A stretch of 64,000 nucleotides of DNA from Symbiodinium kawagutii (lineage: Eukaryota > Sar > Dinophyceae > Suessiales > Symbiodiniaceae), in contig VSDK01024297.1 in NCBI GenBank assembly GCA_009767595.1, forward strand, positions 540,241 to 604,240, written 5' to 3'. Below are positions 38,275-48,937 of this stretch, piece after piece. The first letter of the stretch is position 1. Every line of letters begins with the position of its first letter. Both the position numbers and the translations under genes were made by a program. Below the pieces are notes generated by a model. The model was not told the DNA's origin, ran no database searches, and saw only the letters and a list, made by a program, of their open reading frames with translations.

Positions 38275-40127
38275 TTGAATCAGCCAATGGTTGGTTTACT
38301 GCTATAAATGGAACATATTAAGATAAAGGATGATGTTGGGGGATTACCAGTATCTAGTAAGAAGCCAGCATATTTACCATTTGTTAAATCAGCCATTTGT
38401 TTGCCGTGGATTAGTGGCTACTTTTTGCTATTCTTCATAGTTATGCAACACCGAAATTCAGTTTGAGAAAATCTAAGTAGTAGTAGAAACTGATCATTAA
38501 GAATAGTGTGCTATATGGTAGTTTCCTACCATAACTATTTTCTCAGCCTTTATTCAAAATAGTAGTAAGAAACCACCAAATGGGTGTTTCTCAAACTAGG
38601 GGACCCCCCAAATCTTCCTTTTAAAGGAACCCTGGTTCATGGGAAATTGAAGGAACCCTGGTTTTGACCACCAATTATAGGGTTTTCCCAGATTGATTTT
38701 CCTGTGAACCCAATCCAGTAAAAGAGGGATCTCCTGATTGAGACTGATGATCTTTGCAATGGTTTGGGGTATCCGAGCTCAGGCCATTTGTAGAGACCAG
38801 GAGTTGCCTAGCAACTCACTGTCTCCCGGCAGCACAGCGGGGAGTGGCAATGGCTCAAGTGTCATGAAGGGGGTGATGACTGAAGCATGCGGCATAACTA
38901 ACCATTGATATCCGTTGATTAATGATATTCTTGCTGGTGGGTTTATTCTTGCTGGTGGTCTGATTCTTGCTGGTGGTTTTCAAGTCTGATGTTCCCCACT
39001 ATTTGAGATGTTTGGTTGATTAACTCACTTTCTGGGATATAACCATCAACCCGTCCATGATCATGAATACCATGGTGATCCGAGTAACCGAATTATCGAC
39101 CGTTGATAGGTTATTCCTTTGCATTATGATGATTATAGTAGAGAATCATACTATTAATCATAATGTTTATCATGCTTTGTGTCATTAAACAATGAATGGT
39201 TGATGATTGATGACTTAACAATTGTAGCAATGTTATACTAAGCGTATTGTTAATTTTGACACTGATTTTGTTTACATGTTTGGTTCATACGTACCAATTG
39301 ATGAATCATGATCTGCAATGAAAATGATACTTGATGAGGATGAGTGCTGGCCAATACTGCTGACTTGCTGTAAATGAATGGGTGATTGTGGTGGATGAAT
39401 CATCCAAAATAGTGCGATAGTTTACACAAAAATAGTGCGATAGTTGGCTATAAAGAAAACCTGTTAGAGCAACGTCCTCACGGAAAATCATACCCAAAGT
39501 CACATCCTGCGCGTTTGACCGTGGATTGGGACACCAACAGAGCTCCCCTGTGGTTCGTTCATGGGTAACTTGCTGGTTTGGGGTGGATTACCTCGGGCAA
39601 AAACCAGCATAGATGTGGAGAACCTGGTTCGAACCATTTTTGATGGATAGCAATATGATGCCATACGCATTATATTTGTCTGTGTATATATGTATACACA
39701 TGGTTACATTTGAGACCAGCTGTTAAACGATGAGTAAAACATGAGTTAAGTATTCCTACTTGGATTCTCGACTTAGCAACTGGTCAGCAACCGTGGTTAC
39801 GCTCGTTCTAAGCTACAAGCTATAGGCTTTGTAACCATGGTTATATGGGTATGTGCCCAAATTGGGCAACCACTGGGCCCCACCATGGGTTTTGGGGGTA
39901 GCACTTTGGCTTGGAACATACCCAACTTGTAGTTGTTTAACCACTATTGTTGCTTACTTTCCCGTATTCTTGATCATTATCAAGCGTCAAAAACCATGAG
40001 AACCCACTATCATTGACCATCACTAGCCATTGAGCCTGGTTAACTCACAATTAGCCATTATTGTGATGATTTATTCACCACTATAACCCTGCCATTGAAC
40101 CCATGGGGCCCCAGGAGCTAACCCCAG
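38275..40127. other. Long stretch without convincing coding islands
   Basis: Contains degraded B halves (38575-38620), a degraded C element (about 38930-39050: TCTTGCTGGTGGTTTTCAAG ... GATATAACCATCAACCCG), and AT-rich unique DNA. A short minus frame at 39306-39503 is open but has no supporting signals. Confidence 0.5.
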
Positions 40128-40238
40128 CTGCGGCAAGGATTTGATCCTGGGCTCAGGTTGCAGAGGGACAAACGAGCGCTGGGGAAAGAACTCTCCGAGG
40201 CTCCGTTTCGGGTCTCCGAAACGGCGTGGTGGGCTGTG
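40128..40238 (+). CDS. Internal exon, unknown protein
   Basis: Exactly 37 codons between CTAACCCCAG and GTGACTC: LRQGFDPGLRLQRDKRALGK, ELSEAPFRVSETAWWAV. Basic/acidic mixture, GC-rich, with good splice-like borders in phase 0. The frame would stay open beyond the donor for 18 codons. No family is recognised. Confidence 0.6.
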
Positions 40239-40962
40239 GTGACTCATGAGGCGAGTGGATCACCATCAACCTGTGAAAGTCCATGAAAACCCACTAAATT
40301 CCATTAAAAAAAAACAGTTTTAAACGATTCAAAACCTATAAAACCATATAAAACCTATTTTGATGACCTATATAAGCCATTCGAACCCTATTATAACCCA
40401 CTAGTTGATGGTTAGTTGATGGTCATTTAGATGCATTTAGGGGATGTGAACAGCGTTACAGGGTCCCATATGCTTATGAGATGAGTGATTCCCCAAGACC
40501 ACAATTGGGTTGCTTCTTTGGCTATCAGCCGATTCTGGTAGACATAATTAGTCTTTGAAATTGCGTTTCGCAACCAACACGTAACTTTGGGAAAACCACT
40601 TCGTACCGGGTTGTTCATCAAGGGTAGCGAAGAATTGTTCACCGGACCATTACTACTTTGTCAATGCAAATCCAAGTGCTATTATTGATGTGTTTGTTTT
40701 TTTTTATGTGCTTGTACATATATGAAGAGATACACTCATACGCACGTGTTAAACATGTTTGGTACTTATGCCCGTCATCACTGAAGTATTGGTCCTAAGG
40801 ATGTGTAGTCGTGACAAGTTTGCTTGGTTGGGTCATAGCAACAGTTTTTTGCTCTTCATTGTTTTGGGATTAGATGAATTCACCATACCAATAAAGCTGC
40901 TGGAATTATTTTGGCAGGGTATCATAGGGCATCTATAAGCCACCAAGTTGTTGTTTCCTGAC

Positions 40963-41028
40963 ACTGTTTTACATCACAATTCTTGGAACTGGAAGATTCA
41001 GCTGTCAATAGCCCCCCTGCATTGGAGG
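40963..41028 (+). CDS. Exon-like island ending at a B element
   Basis: HCFTSQFLELEDSAVNSPPA LE plus one or two bases ends at GTTTCTCAAAATAGGG, the start of a B element. Short, acidic. The left border is unknown. Confidence 0.4.
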
Positions 41029-41130
41029 GTTTCTCAAAATAGGGAACCCATAAATGGTTGGTTTATAAGTGTAAATGGTCAATAAAAAGGATGATTTGGG
41101 GGATACCCCTATGACGTGAGAAACACCCAT
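41024..41130. mobile_element. Family B inverted-repeat element
   Basis: GGAGGGTTTCTCAAAATAGG at the left, CCCCTATGACGTGAGAAACA at the right, with ATGGTTGGTTTATAAGTGTA inside. Confidence 0.8.
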
Positions 41131-41153
41131 GTGGTCAAACATGGGGTAAACCA

Positions 41154-41259
41154 TATGGTGGTTTCTCAGAATAGGGGACCCCCCAAATCATCCATTTATA
41201 GCCATGTATAGTAATAAACCAGCCATTTTTTGGGCTTCCTATTTTGAGAAACCACCATA
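41154..41259. mobile_element. Family B inverted-repeat element
   Basis: ATGGTGGTTTCTCAGAATAG at the left, CTATTTTGAGAAACCACCAT at the right. 106 bp. It is the second B copy in 240 bp. Confidence 0.88.
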
Positions 41260-41288
41260 TGCTTAAACAAGGGAATTTATGGACCAAC

Positions 41289-41450
41289 AGATCTCCCATC
41301 CCATCCACATGCTGCACCATGTCCACAGGACCGGCACCAAAATGTTGAAACTTTGGAGCAAATTCGTGCGAGAATAGCCAAGGCCCTGGACCCACGGCGG
41401 CGGGCTGCCATCCATCGAGATAGCTTGGGGTTGTGGCTGGCATCCCAATT
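41289..41450 (+). CDS. Exon-like island, unknown protein
   Basis: After GGACCAACAG the frame LPSHPHAAPCPQDRHQNVET, LEQIRARIAKALDPRRRAAI, HRDSLGLWLAS is basic and helical. Coding character ends where family A sequence starts, so the downstream intron is probably that element. The next exon-like piece is at 41583. Confidence 0.5.
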
Positions 41451-41451
41451 G

Positions 41452-41566
41452 GCGAGTTGGGTCAATATTAATAAACGAATAATGGGGATAATAAGCAACA
41501 AAGCTAAAGGGAAAACAATGGCTAATGATAGGGGAACCAGGGGTAGAGGGTTTTGACCCATAGCCA
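41452..41566. mobile_element. Family A element between two exon-like islands
   Basis: GAGTTGGGTCAATATTAATA at the left, GGTTTTGACCCATAGCCAAT at the right, with AACAATGGCTAATGATAGGG inside. It fills most of the gap between islands 41289-41450 and 41583-41631. Confidence 0.8.
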
Positions 41567-41582
41567 ATTCCCAACATCCATG

Positions 41583-41631
41583 AGGAAGAAACATATGGAG
41601 CGTTTCGGCTGGCTCACGGCGCCCAGCAAGG
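41583..41631 (+). CDS. Micro-exon candidate
   Basis: After CATCCATGAG, KKHMERFGWLTAPSKE is followed by GTTTAC. 48 nt plus one base. Same strand as the preceding island. Confidence 0.35.
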
Positions 41632-42531
41632 AGGTTTACAGTAAGGATTCTTGCATGTTTATGAGGGTTATTGTAGAGCTATTTGAAACATGAGAAAACA
41701 AGAACGGATGATAATATTTTAGTTGCAATCATACCAATGATCCACCTAGATGTTTTTTTAGAATCATGAGGGTTATTGAACAGCTACTAACAGTTTGAGT
41801 TCTCCCAACATTGCTGAGAACAGACCAGATGGCTCATCTAAAACTATATGAGCAAACTGGTTAATGACGGCTATATAATTTACTATATCAACAAAGCCTT
41901 GACCGTTGTCTACAAGCATGAATGTCAACCTATTGTATACACGAACTTTGCCATATTATGGCACCGTATGATTAACCATTGTTTTGCAAATATATATGCT
42001 ATGATGTGTTTCGACAACCATGTGTATATTGGGTGACTCTATAGATTGAAATCTTGTTCAGAGTTGTTTCACTTGTGAAGCGTTTGGCCGTTCATAAACA
42101 GAATGATCACCAATCATTCAAGCATTGCAGCACAATCAACTATTTGCAAAGCCTGATTAAACATCATTTATTATGACTCATTGATCATTAGCGTCATTAG
42201 CGATCATTGATTCACAATCATTGATTAGGACCGATTACATGGCTAACAAACACTGGAATCAACAGTCACTGATCAATATTGGCTTTCACAAACATTGATG
42301 AACCATGTAATGGAAAATCGCAATATGATTTGCTGTTCGATACCAATCATTGATTGTGTTTCAATAGCACATCCGGATTTCCTATAGATATAAGGACCTT
42401 CAATGATATTGACAATGGTATATGCATTTCCCATTTCAAATTTATAGGATATATTTCTTGCATGTGACTTTTCAATGGAAAATCACCATACCTATAATTT
42501 TTTGTGGGTGACATGAGGGGTCTGTTTGCAG

Positions 42532-43226
42532 AAACGTGCTTCAACATTCGTATCAGCACGATCCCTCGGTATCTCTACCGTGGGATCAGATGGGATTTCA
42601 AGGAGTCCGTTGATGAGAGGAGGAAGAACACCAACGACGACATTGTGAACCACGTGATGAATAACTCAAAGGGTTCTCTTTATGGTCTGAGGATTTGATG
42701 CCGGTATTTTCCTTTGCATCAAACTCTTGCGGACCCGGACAGCTCACGATTGTCCTTCTCGGTTTCCATCAAGATCTTGGGATCGCTGGCAAGGACAACT
42801 GCTTTCGTCGCACGTTTTCACGATGTGATGAAGGTTATCAACGAGACTTATGGTGGTGACCAAGACCTCATTGCCGAGGCTTGCCATCTAATGTGGTGGA
42901 CAAAGGAATGGATCCTCGATTCCCGCGAGCTTGATCTCAGCGCATGCTCCACTTGGTATAAGCACAAGCGAGCTATGACCATGGAGCTCGCAGGAAACTT
43001 GCCTCCACAACTGGAGAAGCATCGTGACACACCGAACACAGGATTGAACTCGTTCCCAGCTCTGACTCAGCGTGGAAAAAAGCTTTGATGCTAGCAGTAT
43101 GTTCCGCCGAAGGATCAGAAGTTCAGCAGACTGGGAAACCAGTTGTTGATCACGATCGGGAAGGACCCTCCACTCAAAAATTATGTGCGGAACCTAGGGT
43201 CAAGATCCATGAGCCATCACTTGTAG
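42532..43226 (+). CDS. Three coding-like segments of one unknown gene, frame-inconsistent
   Basis: Segment 1 (42532-42698, after CTGTTTGCAG): ETCFNIRISTIPRYLYRGIR, WDFKESVDERRKNTNDDIVN, HVMNNSKGSLYGL. Segment 2 (about 42714-43088): SIKILGSLARTTAFVARFHD, VMKVINETYGGDQDLIAEAC, HLMWWTKEWILDSRELDLSA, CSTWYKHKRAMTMELAGNLP and on to a TGA. Segment 3 (43098-43226): YVPPKDQKFSRLGNQLLITI, GKDPPLKNYVRNLGS, then TAG. Segments 2 and 3 are only a few bases apart, too close for an intron, and differ in frame, so a frameshift is likely. Very strong coding composition. No domain is recognised. It is the best non-RCC1 protein candidate. Confidence 0.65.
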
Positions 43227-43389
43227 GTGGCTTCAATCATTGTTCATGTTCATTATTATTAATTAAGACATGATTGATTGATTAACTGATTGATTGATTG
43301 ATTTATTGATTGATTGAATGAAAATGAATGAACGAATGAATGAATGATTGGTTGATCAACTGACTGGTTGATTGAGTGATGGGCTAGTA

Positions 43390-43471
43390 AAAATTGATGA
43401 ATTATTGCCAAATTGTTGGTTGGTTGACGAGCATTTTTTCCATGACAGGGGTGAAGCCACCAACCCGTTCA
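43390..43471 (+). mobile_element. Family C element, partial
   Basis: The left end is eroded. AAATTGTTGGTTGGTTGACG, TTTTTTCCATGACAGGGG and GTGAAGCCACCAACC are the family core and right end. Confidence 0.55.
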
Positions 43472-43620
43472 TGATCATTATCAATTAGCAACCATTAAAA
43501 ACCACATGTAGCCAATTGTAAGCAATTTAAGAATAGATTAAAATATATATACATATATGGTGATAACCAGAATTCACTGGTGGTCTCTTAATGATAGCTG
43601 TAGAGGCACCACCAGCCAGA

Positions 43621-43720
43621 CGAAGTGCGCTTTGAGAGGTGCATTGGACCAAGCCTCAATGGACCAACCAGTCGGCAGAGCTGGTCGTGACTCAGATGGC
43701 AGTCACCATAAGGGACCTCC
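43621..43720 (+). CDS. Exon-like island between C-like end and A element
   Basis: After GGCACCACCAGCCAG two frames are plausible: DEVRFERCIGPSLNGPTSRQ SWS (ends TGA) and TKCALRGALDQASMDQPVGR AGRDSDGSHHKGPPT (open to the A element). GC-rich. Frame undecided. Confidence 0.4.
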
Positions 43721-43724
43721 AACT

Positions 43725-43847
43725 ATATGGCCATGGGTCAATATTAGCCAACCAGTAATGGGGATATTAGCCAACAATTATGTATAGGGAAAACAATGGT
43801 TAATGATAGGGGAACCAGGGGTACAGGGTTTTGACCCACTGCCATAT
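43725..43847. mobile_element. Family A inverted-repeat element
   Basis: ATATGGCCATGGGTCAATAT at the left, TTTTGACCCACTGCCATAT at the right, with AACAATGGTTAATGATAGGG and AACCAGGGGTACAGGG. A textbook copy. Confidence 0.88.
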
Positions 43848-44450
43848 CCATTTTTTTAATCTCACCATAAGTGCTGCACATAGCACTAACTATCAATGAT
43901 ATATAGCACTAAATGGTTGGTTTAGCGCTATTTCTCACCAACAATGGTCGGTTTAGTGCTATAAATCGTTGATAAAGGATGACTTTGGGGTACTGCTATT
44001 GAAGCCACCAGACTTTGTGAGTGATGTTTCAAGTGTATAGTGGTCACCGTTGATCCATTAAGTCCTATTGATGGGTGATCCACCTCCAGTCACCAGTCTT
44101 AAAACCAGATGAGAACAATTATGAGCCATTGTAGCAAGAATCATGAAAATCATCGTGACCCATTCCATCATTAACCATTACAGCCATCATTACCAACCAT
44201 TTTTTCGAACATATCATGAGTAATTATCATTTACCTGTAGCAACGAACCATGATTGTGAGGAACCAGGAGTATCAAGAACCATGATTATAATGAACCGTA
44301 GTTAGCCATTCTTAGCCGCTCTTAGCCATCATTGGCAACCTACATGGTGGATATTAAATACTGCATTATTGTATTTTCCTCAGTAGTTGGGATGGCTGGT
44401 TATTGGCCAACGTATTTTTGAGATGGTAGCTGACATGAATCAATCCAGCA

Positions 44451-44519
44451 GTTCGCCCGAGAGGGCGTGGTGCCACTGTCAGGGCTATCATTGACAAAAA
44501 GCATCTCTCCCAACAAGTG
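44451..44519 (+). CDS. Exon-like island ending at a B element
   Basis: After AATCAATCCAG, QFAREGVVPLSGLSLTKSIS PNK plus two bases end at GTGTTTCTCGAAATAGGG, the start of a B element. Minus-strand and other plus frames are open, but this one agrees with both borders. Confidence 0.45.
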
Positions 44520-44623
44520 GTGTTTCTCGAAATAGGGTCCCCCAAATCATTCAATAGCAACCATTTTTGGTAAGAATTAATAAACCGTTCATAACTTTGG
44601 GGTTCCTAATTTTGAGAAATTCC
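44516..44623. mobile_element. Family B inverted-repeat element
   Basis: AGTGGTGTTTCTCGAAATAG at the left, TCCTAATTTTGAGAAATTCC at the right, with AATTAATAAACCGTTCATAA inside. Confidence 0.75.
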
Positions 44624-44902
44624 ACCGATGGTTGATGGGAACATCAACGTCGGAAATTCCTACCATTGTTTTTTTATAATTAACCAGTTTTGTTCAAAGT
44701 CGATTTTCCAAAATCAACCCACCTGATTCTCATTTGATTATCTTTGGCTCATGATAGAGTCACAGGGTCACCTATGGTTAATGTTGCTTAGTTCTAGCAG
44801 CTCAAGCCGAATATCTACTGGTTATACCAACTCAATTGTCATAGCCAGTTGTTTGCTTAACCATAGATGACTCAATATCGACTGGTTATACAGCTCACCT
44901 CA

Positions 44903-45027
44903 TGTGGCTGTGGGTCAGTTCACCCTGTGCCCCTGGTTCCCCATCAATAACCATTGTTTTCCCTATATGTTGTTGGTGAACTTATCCCCAATTATTGGTT
45001 GGTTAACTGCTTGACCCATAGCCATAT
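44903..45027. mobile_element. Family A inverted-repeat element
   Basis: ATGTGGCTGTGGGTCAGTTC at the left, TGCTTGACCCATAGCCATAT at the right. It lies in the predicted intron upstream of the gene at 45082. Confidence 0.8.
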
Positions 45028-45081
45028 GTCAATTGTCATCTATGGTTTTGTTGGTCATCCGCCGGGCCGATTATCTGCTAG

Positions 45082-45524
45082 GAGTTGAACAGCGAGAACT
45101 TCACCCTGGAATTGGGTCAGTGCACACCGGGATCCATGGAAACTTGGGCTGCACTGGAGCCGGGTGACGGTGCATGGCGTTACTGCGACTTCATGGTAAG
45201 TAGGTTTGGAGGATGGCCCATGGGTTCGCTAACCTGGCTGATAAATAGGGTTAAGAGCTGGGTAAGTACTAGGCTCATGGTAGATACAACTATAGTTAGG
45301 TTGCTGCCAACTCATAACTAGGGGAGTTCACCTTGTAGCCGGAAGAGGTACTAACCCTATAACCATGGTTTCCATGCGCCTTCCAGGAGGCCCTCCTTGG
45401 CGAGCTGCGCCGCAACGTTGCGAGGGCACAGCGAGATGGGCGCTACTTTCAGACGCGTTTCAGACGGACCACGACGGAGCCAAGCGAAGGTCCAGCGCTA
45501 GGGCGGCCGCCGATACGGACTTGA
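45082..45524 (+). CDS. Two-exon 3' gene end, unknown protein
   Basis: Exon a (45082-45195) follows TTATCTGCTAG and reads LNSENFTLELGQCTPGSMET, WAALEPGDGAWRYCDFM in phase 0 up to GTAAGT. The 191-nt intron (45196-45386) ends TGCGCCTTCCAG. Exon b (45387-45524) reads EALLGELRRNVARAQRDGRY, FQTRFRRTTTEPSEGPALGR, PPIRT and TGA. Canonical GT-AG borders and phase agreement make this a firm gene model. The C-terminus is very basic. The intron contains TAGGCTCATGGTAGATACAA, a phrase repeated at about 32850 and 55410, so it too may derive from a repeat. No family is recognised. Confidence 0.75.
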
Positions 45525-45780
45525 ACCCCGTGTGACCGTCGATTGGTTCCGGGGGCCCGGGGTATGGGTCCCCGCAGGTGCACAGCTGCTTCTCCGTAGG
45601 TGCGCTCGGAGCTCGGGGGTGCGGCCTCGCGATCGACGCATGCCGATGTGTAAGACACCGAGGACATCTGAGACGGCTCCCGGGTGCAATACTGGAAAGA
45701 TAGACCCTCAACATTCCTCAACTCCTACCGCAACTGCGCTCGATGGCAGTAAGGACGAGGTGGGTGCTTCTCAACCTTGG
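45450..45780. other. GC-rich 3' flank with shadow frames
   Basis: High GC leaves several frames open on both strands after the stop of the gene above. None has splice-like borders. Probably 3' UTR or flank. Confidence 0.4.
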
Positions 45781-45920
45781 TTTCCCAGAGGGCAACCGTA
45801 CAATAACCAAAATTCACCACTATTAACCACCATGAGTCACCATGGTTACTCATATTTATAAATCGGCGATAATGGGCATTTCATGGCATTTCTAGAATAG
45901 GATAACCCCAAATCATCCAG

Positions 45921-46080
45921 TGTGAAGAATTGCCCCGCCCAGTGGTTGAAGTGCAACGGCGCTGCAAGTGACAACCCTTGGGGCGACGATCCCCTGGAAG
46001 AGCCGACGCCTGTGGTAGATGATAGGGGTGCCAAGCCACCATCCAATGGTGAACAAATTTTGGTTGATGCTTATGGTTGA
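45921..46080 (+). CDS. Terminal exon, acidic unknown protein
   Basis: After CAAATCATCCAG, which is itself family B-like sequence, one base and then VKNCPAQWLKCNGAASDNPW, GDDPLEEPTPVVDDRGAKPP, SNGEQILVDAYG end at TGA. Acidic, proline-rich, 53 codons including the stop. Strong coding composition. The acceptor lying inside a B-like fragment supports exonised or intronised element sequence. No family is recognised. Confidence 0.6.
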
Positions 46081-46190
46081 TACAAAGGGATGGTCATCAA
46101 TGACGAAAGGGGATACAGCAACTAGATGCAACTAGGACAGGGAATCTCTGGAAATCAAAAATCATCATGTTCCTTTTATTGGTGCACCAT

Positions 46191-46690
46191 CTAGAGGGAA
46201 TTTTCTGCGGAACCAACTCGGAGGGCATTGGTTGCGAAAACATATCCATTCTTCCAGTTCGTTGACTCGGCATTTTTGTTTTCTGTCACCATTGACATGC
46301 CATGGGTTGATATCATTTGCATAGTATCATGCCAGTGCTCAACAATAGAAGCGCCATTTCCCTCCAAGGTGCTGATATATTTAGCTACACTTGTTTCATC
46401 TATTGTGGAAAATAGGTTTGCACAACAATGTTGCACCCCCTCAAATTATTGCTGGTTTCCTGATACCAGCTCGCGTCTTGGTGTTGAATGGTGTTTTCCC
46501 TATCAACAGCGGTGAAGTGAACAGCTGGCTGGTGATTGTAAGTGCCAGGATGGTGAAGTGGTTTCCAAGGCCGATTTTCCCATGAACCATTTCTAGGAAT
46601 ACCGCCGCACGATGGTAGGTCTTTGTCCGAAAAGCCAAGCATCGACCAACCTGTAACCAAGCCGTAAAAGAACCATCGTTGACAAAACAC
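46191..46690 (-). pseudogene. Long coding-like region (minus) split at a G homopolymer
   Basis: The upstream minus frame (46690-46400) reads YGLVTGWSMLGFSDKDLPSC, GGIPRNGSWENRPWKPLHHP, NHQPAVHFTAVDRENTIQHQ, DASWYQETSNN. At a run of five G (46435-46439 on the plus strand as C) coding character passes to the adjacent frame: QHCCANLFSTIDETSVAKYI, STLEGNGASIVEHWHDTMQM, ISTHGMSMVTENKNAESTNW, KNGYVFATNALRVGSAENSL, stop. A single-base length error or mutation in the homopolymer would account for the split. About 160 codons in total. No family is recognised. It could be an intact gene with a sequencing error. Confidence 0.55.
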
Positions 46691-46799
46691 AATTGAAGGT
46701 TCTATGGGTTTATCAACATAGAAAATCTACATTTTGTTAAACAAAAAGTTTATGACTATCAATGGTTCATGAACTCTATGAAAATTCCGGGTACCTGTT

Positions 46800-46981
46800 T
46801 TTGTAAAAACCACCAAAACAAGCATTCACCAACCATTGAAGACCCCTTAGCCGAACTTCAAACAACCCCAATGCCCCCACCTTTGACCATGGGACACCCA
46901 CGAATCACCAGAGCCTGCACCGTCGCCCCCTCAGGACTCGGCGTGTTGCTTCACAATGGGACCGACTTGCACGATGCCTGA
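46800..46981 (+). CDS. Terminal exon-like island, unknown protein
   Basis: The frame HSPTIEDPLAELQTTPMPPP, LTMGHPRITRACTVAPSGLG, VLLHNGTDLHDA ends at TGA. Proline-rich. The second half is GC-rich and better than the first. Left border unknown. Confidence 0.45.
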
Positions 46982-46999
46982 CTGGGTTTTTTGTGGCAC

Positions 47000-48200
47000 A
47001 TGCTGTTGTTTTTAATGTTTTTTAGGGGTTAGAGTTAGAACCATCAATAATGGGTAATAATAGGGGGAACATAACATAACGAACAATAATGAATGTTCGG
47101 ATAATAAGTAACAACTGTCAATGACTAATCATGGGCAATAATGATGATTGATTAATGATGGTGAATGATCGTGGTAAATGCTGGATTAATTGTGAAATAA
47201 ATGTTTGTTGGCAACTAATCCAGTAGAGTTCATATCAATTGGTTGGCGATCATTGACTGGATTAAGTGTGAAGTATGCTGTTGGCTGGGAGGGACGGATT
47301 TGGAACTTGGGATAGCCACACAGCCCGTTAAACGAGCCACGAGGATATCAGGATTGCCCTAAACAAATGGTAGTCAGTTATTCCATAGGTGGTTCATGAA
47401 TGGTTTCCCATTGAGTGGTTAATGAATGGTGAATGTTGATTAGGGATGGTTCATTAACGCAATAATTCTTAGTTGTTGATGGCCAATGAATGCCTGATGA
47501 CGGCTTGTTTGATCATGATCAATTCATGGCTCATGGTCCATAACTGTCACTAAAAGATATTGGCCATTTGGCTTTTGGTCAAAACCCCTCTACCCCCGGT
47601 TCCCCCAAAATTAACCATTGTTTTCCTTACTCCTGTTGGTTATCATCTCTCATTGCTGATTGGTTAATATTGACCCATAGCCCATAGCCATATTTACAAA
47701 ATTTCCAGTTGGCCATCAGCATTACTGATCAATGTTGATGCCACGATTGGCCAACCCTCAGCTACCATCATTGTGTATTTCCGTGCAGTGACTACAGATA
47801 TGGAGAGCTGGGTCAATATGAACCAACCAACAAATGGTCTGGGTAAATGGTTGATACTAGCTGATCACAATCAACAGTTGAATAGGATGAATAGGGGAAA
47901 AACCAACTACATATGTCTATGGGCCAATACTCATCCAAAAGCGATGGGACGGTGAACAGTTCGATGAGTTTGGTCATATGCGGGATAGTCAGAGTACCTG
48001 GGTACTGACCCGCAGCCATATGTCATTATCAATGATCACCCACACTTTGCTACGTCACCAGCTGTGGAATTATAACCATCATTAATCACATCAAAAACTA
48101 TTCACGATACCAATAATGATGGTCATAAGTTTATCCCTGCTAGGTGCCATCATCAACCCAACAATGATATTAACCGCTGCTAGAGTTACTAGATATCAAT
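47000..48200. other. Repeat-rich stretch without coding islands
   Basis: Contains AATAATGGGTAATAA-type repeats (47040-47180), GAATGGTT-type repeats (47380-47480), a family A copy (47565-47693) and degraded A sequence (47808-48020). Confidence 0.5.
47565..47693. mobile_element. Family A inverted-repeat element
   Basis: TTGGCTTTTGGTCAAAACCC at the left, TATTGACCCATAGCCCATAG and CCATATT at the right (the last motif duplicated). Confidence 0.75.
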
Positions 48201-48219
48201 GTTTGCAATCATGGGTTGC

Positions 48220-48375
48220 TGATAGGTAACACAACTGGACCAGATATGGCTGCAGTGCCGCCATTCCCAGCAATTGTTCAATTGGCCTTCACCAGCCATA
48301 TAGCGCTTCAGCCATATTTGATATGCTTTGGCGATGTTCCCACTTCACGCGTTCTGGAGTTGGTTTATCACCAGA
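48220..48375 (+). CDS. Exon-like island, unknown protein
   Basis: The frame LIGNTTGPDMAAVPPFPAIV, QLAFTSHIALQPYLICFGDV, PTSRVLELVYHQ is well mixed with a moderately hydrophobic centre. The frame stays open to 48428. No family is recognised. Confidence 0.45.
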
Positions 48376-48498
48376 TTGTCACAACAACCATATCCCAATT
48401 ATCCATTGATACAAACATTGTTTGTTAACAACCGGTTATGTGACTATAGTTTCGAAATGTCTCCAAACAAGCCATGAAACCATATAAAGCCATGTTCG

Positions 48499-48649
48499 TT
48501 GAGTATCAGCAGCTATGTGGTTCACGAAACATAATATGTAACCTGCCTTATGTATATGTTTATATTTGTGTATATATTTGAACAACTAAAACATATATAT
48601 ATATATATAAATATATATATATATAGATATATATATATATAGATATATA
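48499..48649. repeat. Left copy of a gap-flanking duplication
   Basis: TTGAGTATCAGCAGCTATGT onward is repeated at 48716 with no difference seen until the AT microsatellite, where the copies part. Confidence 0.9.
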
Positions 48650-48715
48650 NNNNNNNNNNNNNNNNNNNNNNNNNNNNNNNNNNNNNNNNNNNNNNNNNNN
48701 NNNNNNNNNNNNNNN
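48650..48715. other. Assembly gap (66 N)
   Basis: A run of N inside an AT microsatellite, bounded on the right by a restart of the same sequence found to its left. Confidence 0.99.
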
Positions 48716-48843
48716 TTGAGTATCAGCAGCTATGTGGTTCACGAAACATAATATGTAACCTGCCTTATGTATATGTTTATATTTGTGTATATATTTGAAC
48801 AACTAAAACATATATATATATATATAAATATATATATATATAG

Positions 48844-48874
<31 letters not shown>

Positions 48875-48899
48875 TACACATATATGTATATTTAGAAAA

Positions 48900-48937
<38 letters not shown>

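Noticed and set aside
38840-38860. Possible dinoflagellate spliced-leader relict (GCAATGGCTCAAG)
   Set aside because: Only the GGCTCAAG end agrees. The CCGTAGCCATTTT part is absent, and similar short matches (32208, 41216) are explained by other sequence.
43260-43380. GATTGATTGATTGAATGAATG tract as a possible array element
   Set aside because: Simple tetranucleotide drift without conserved unit or flanking signal.
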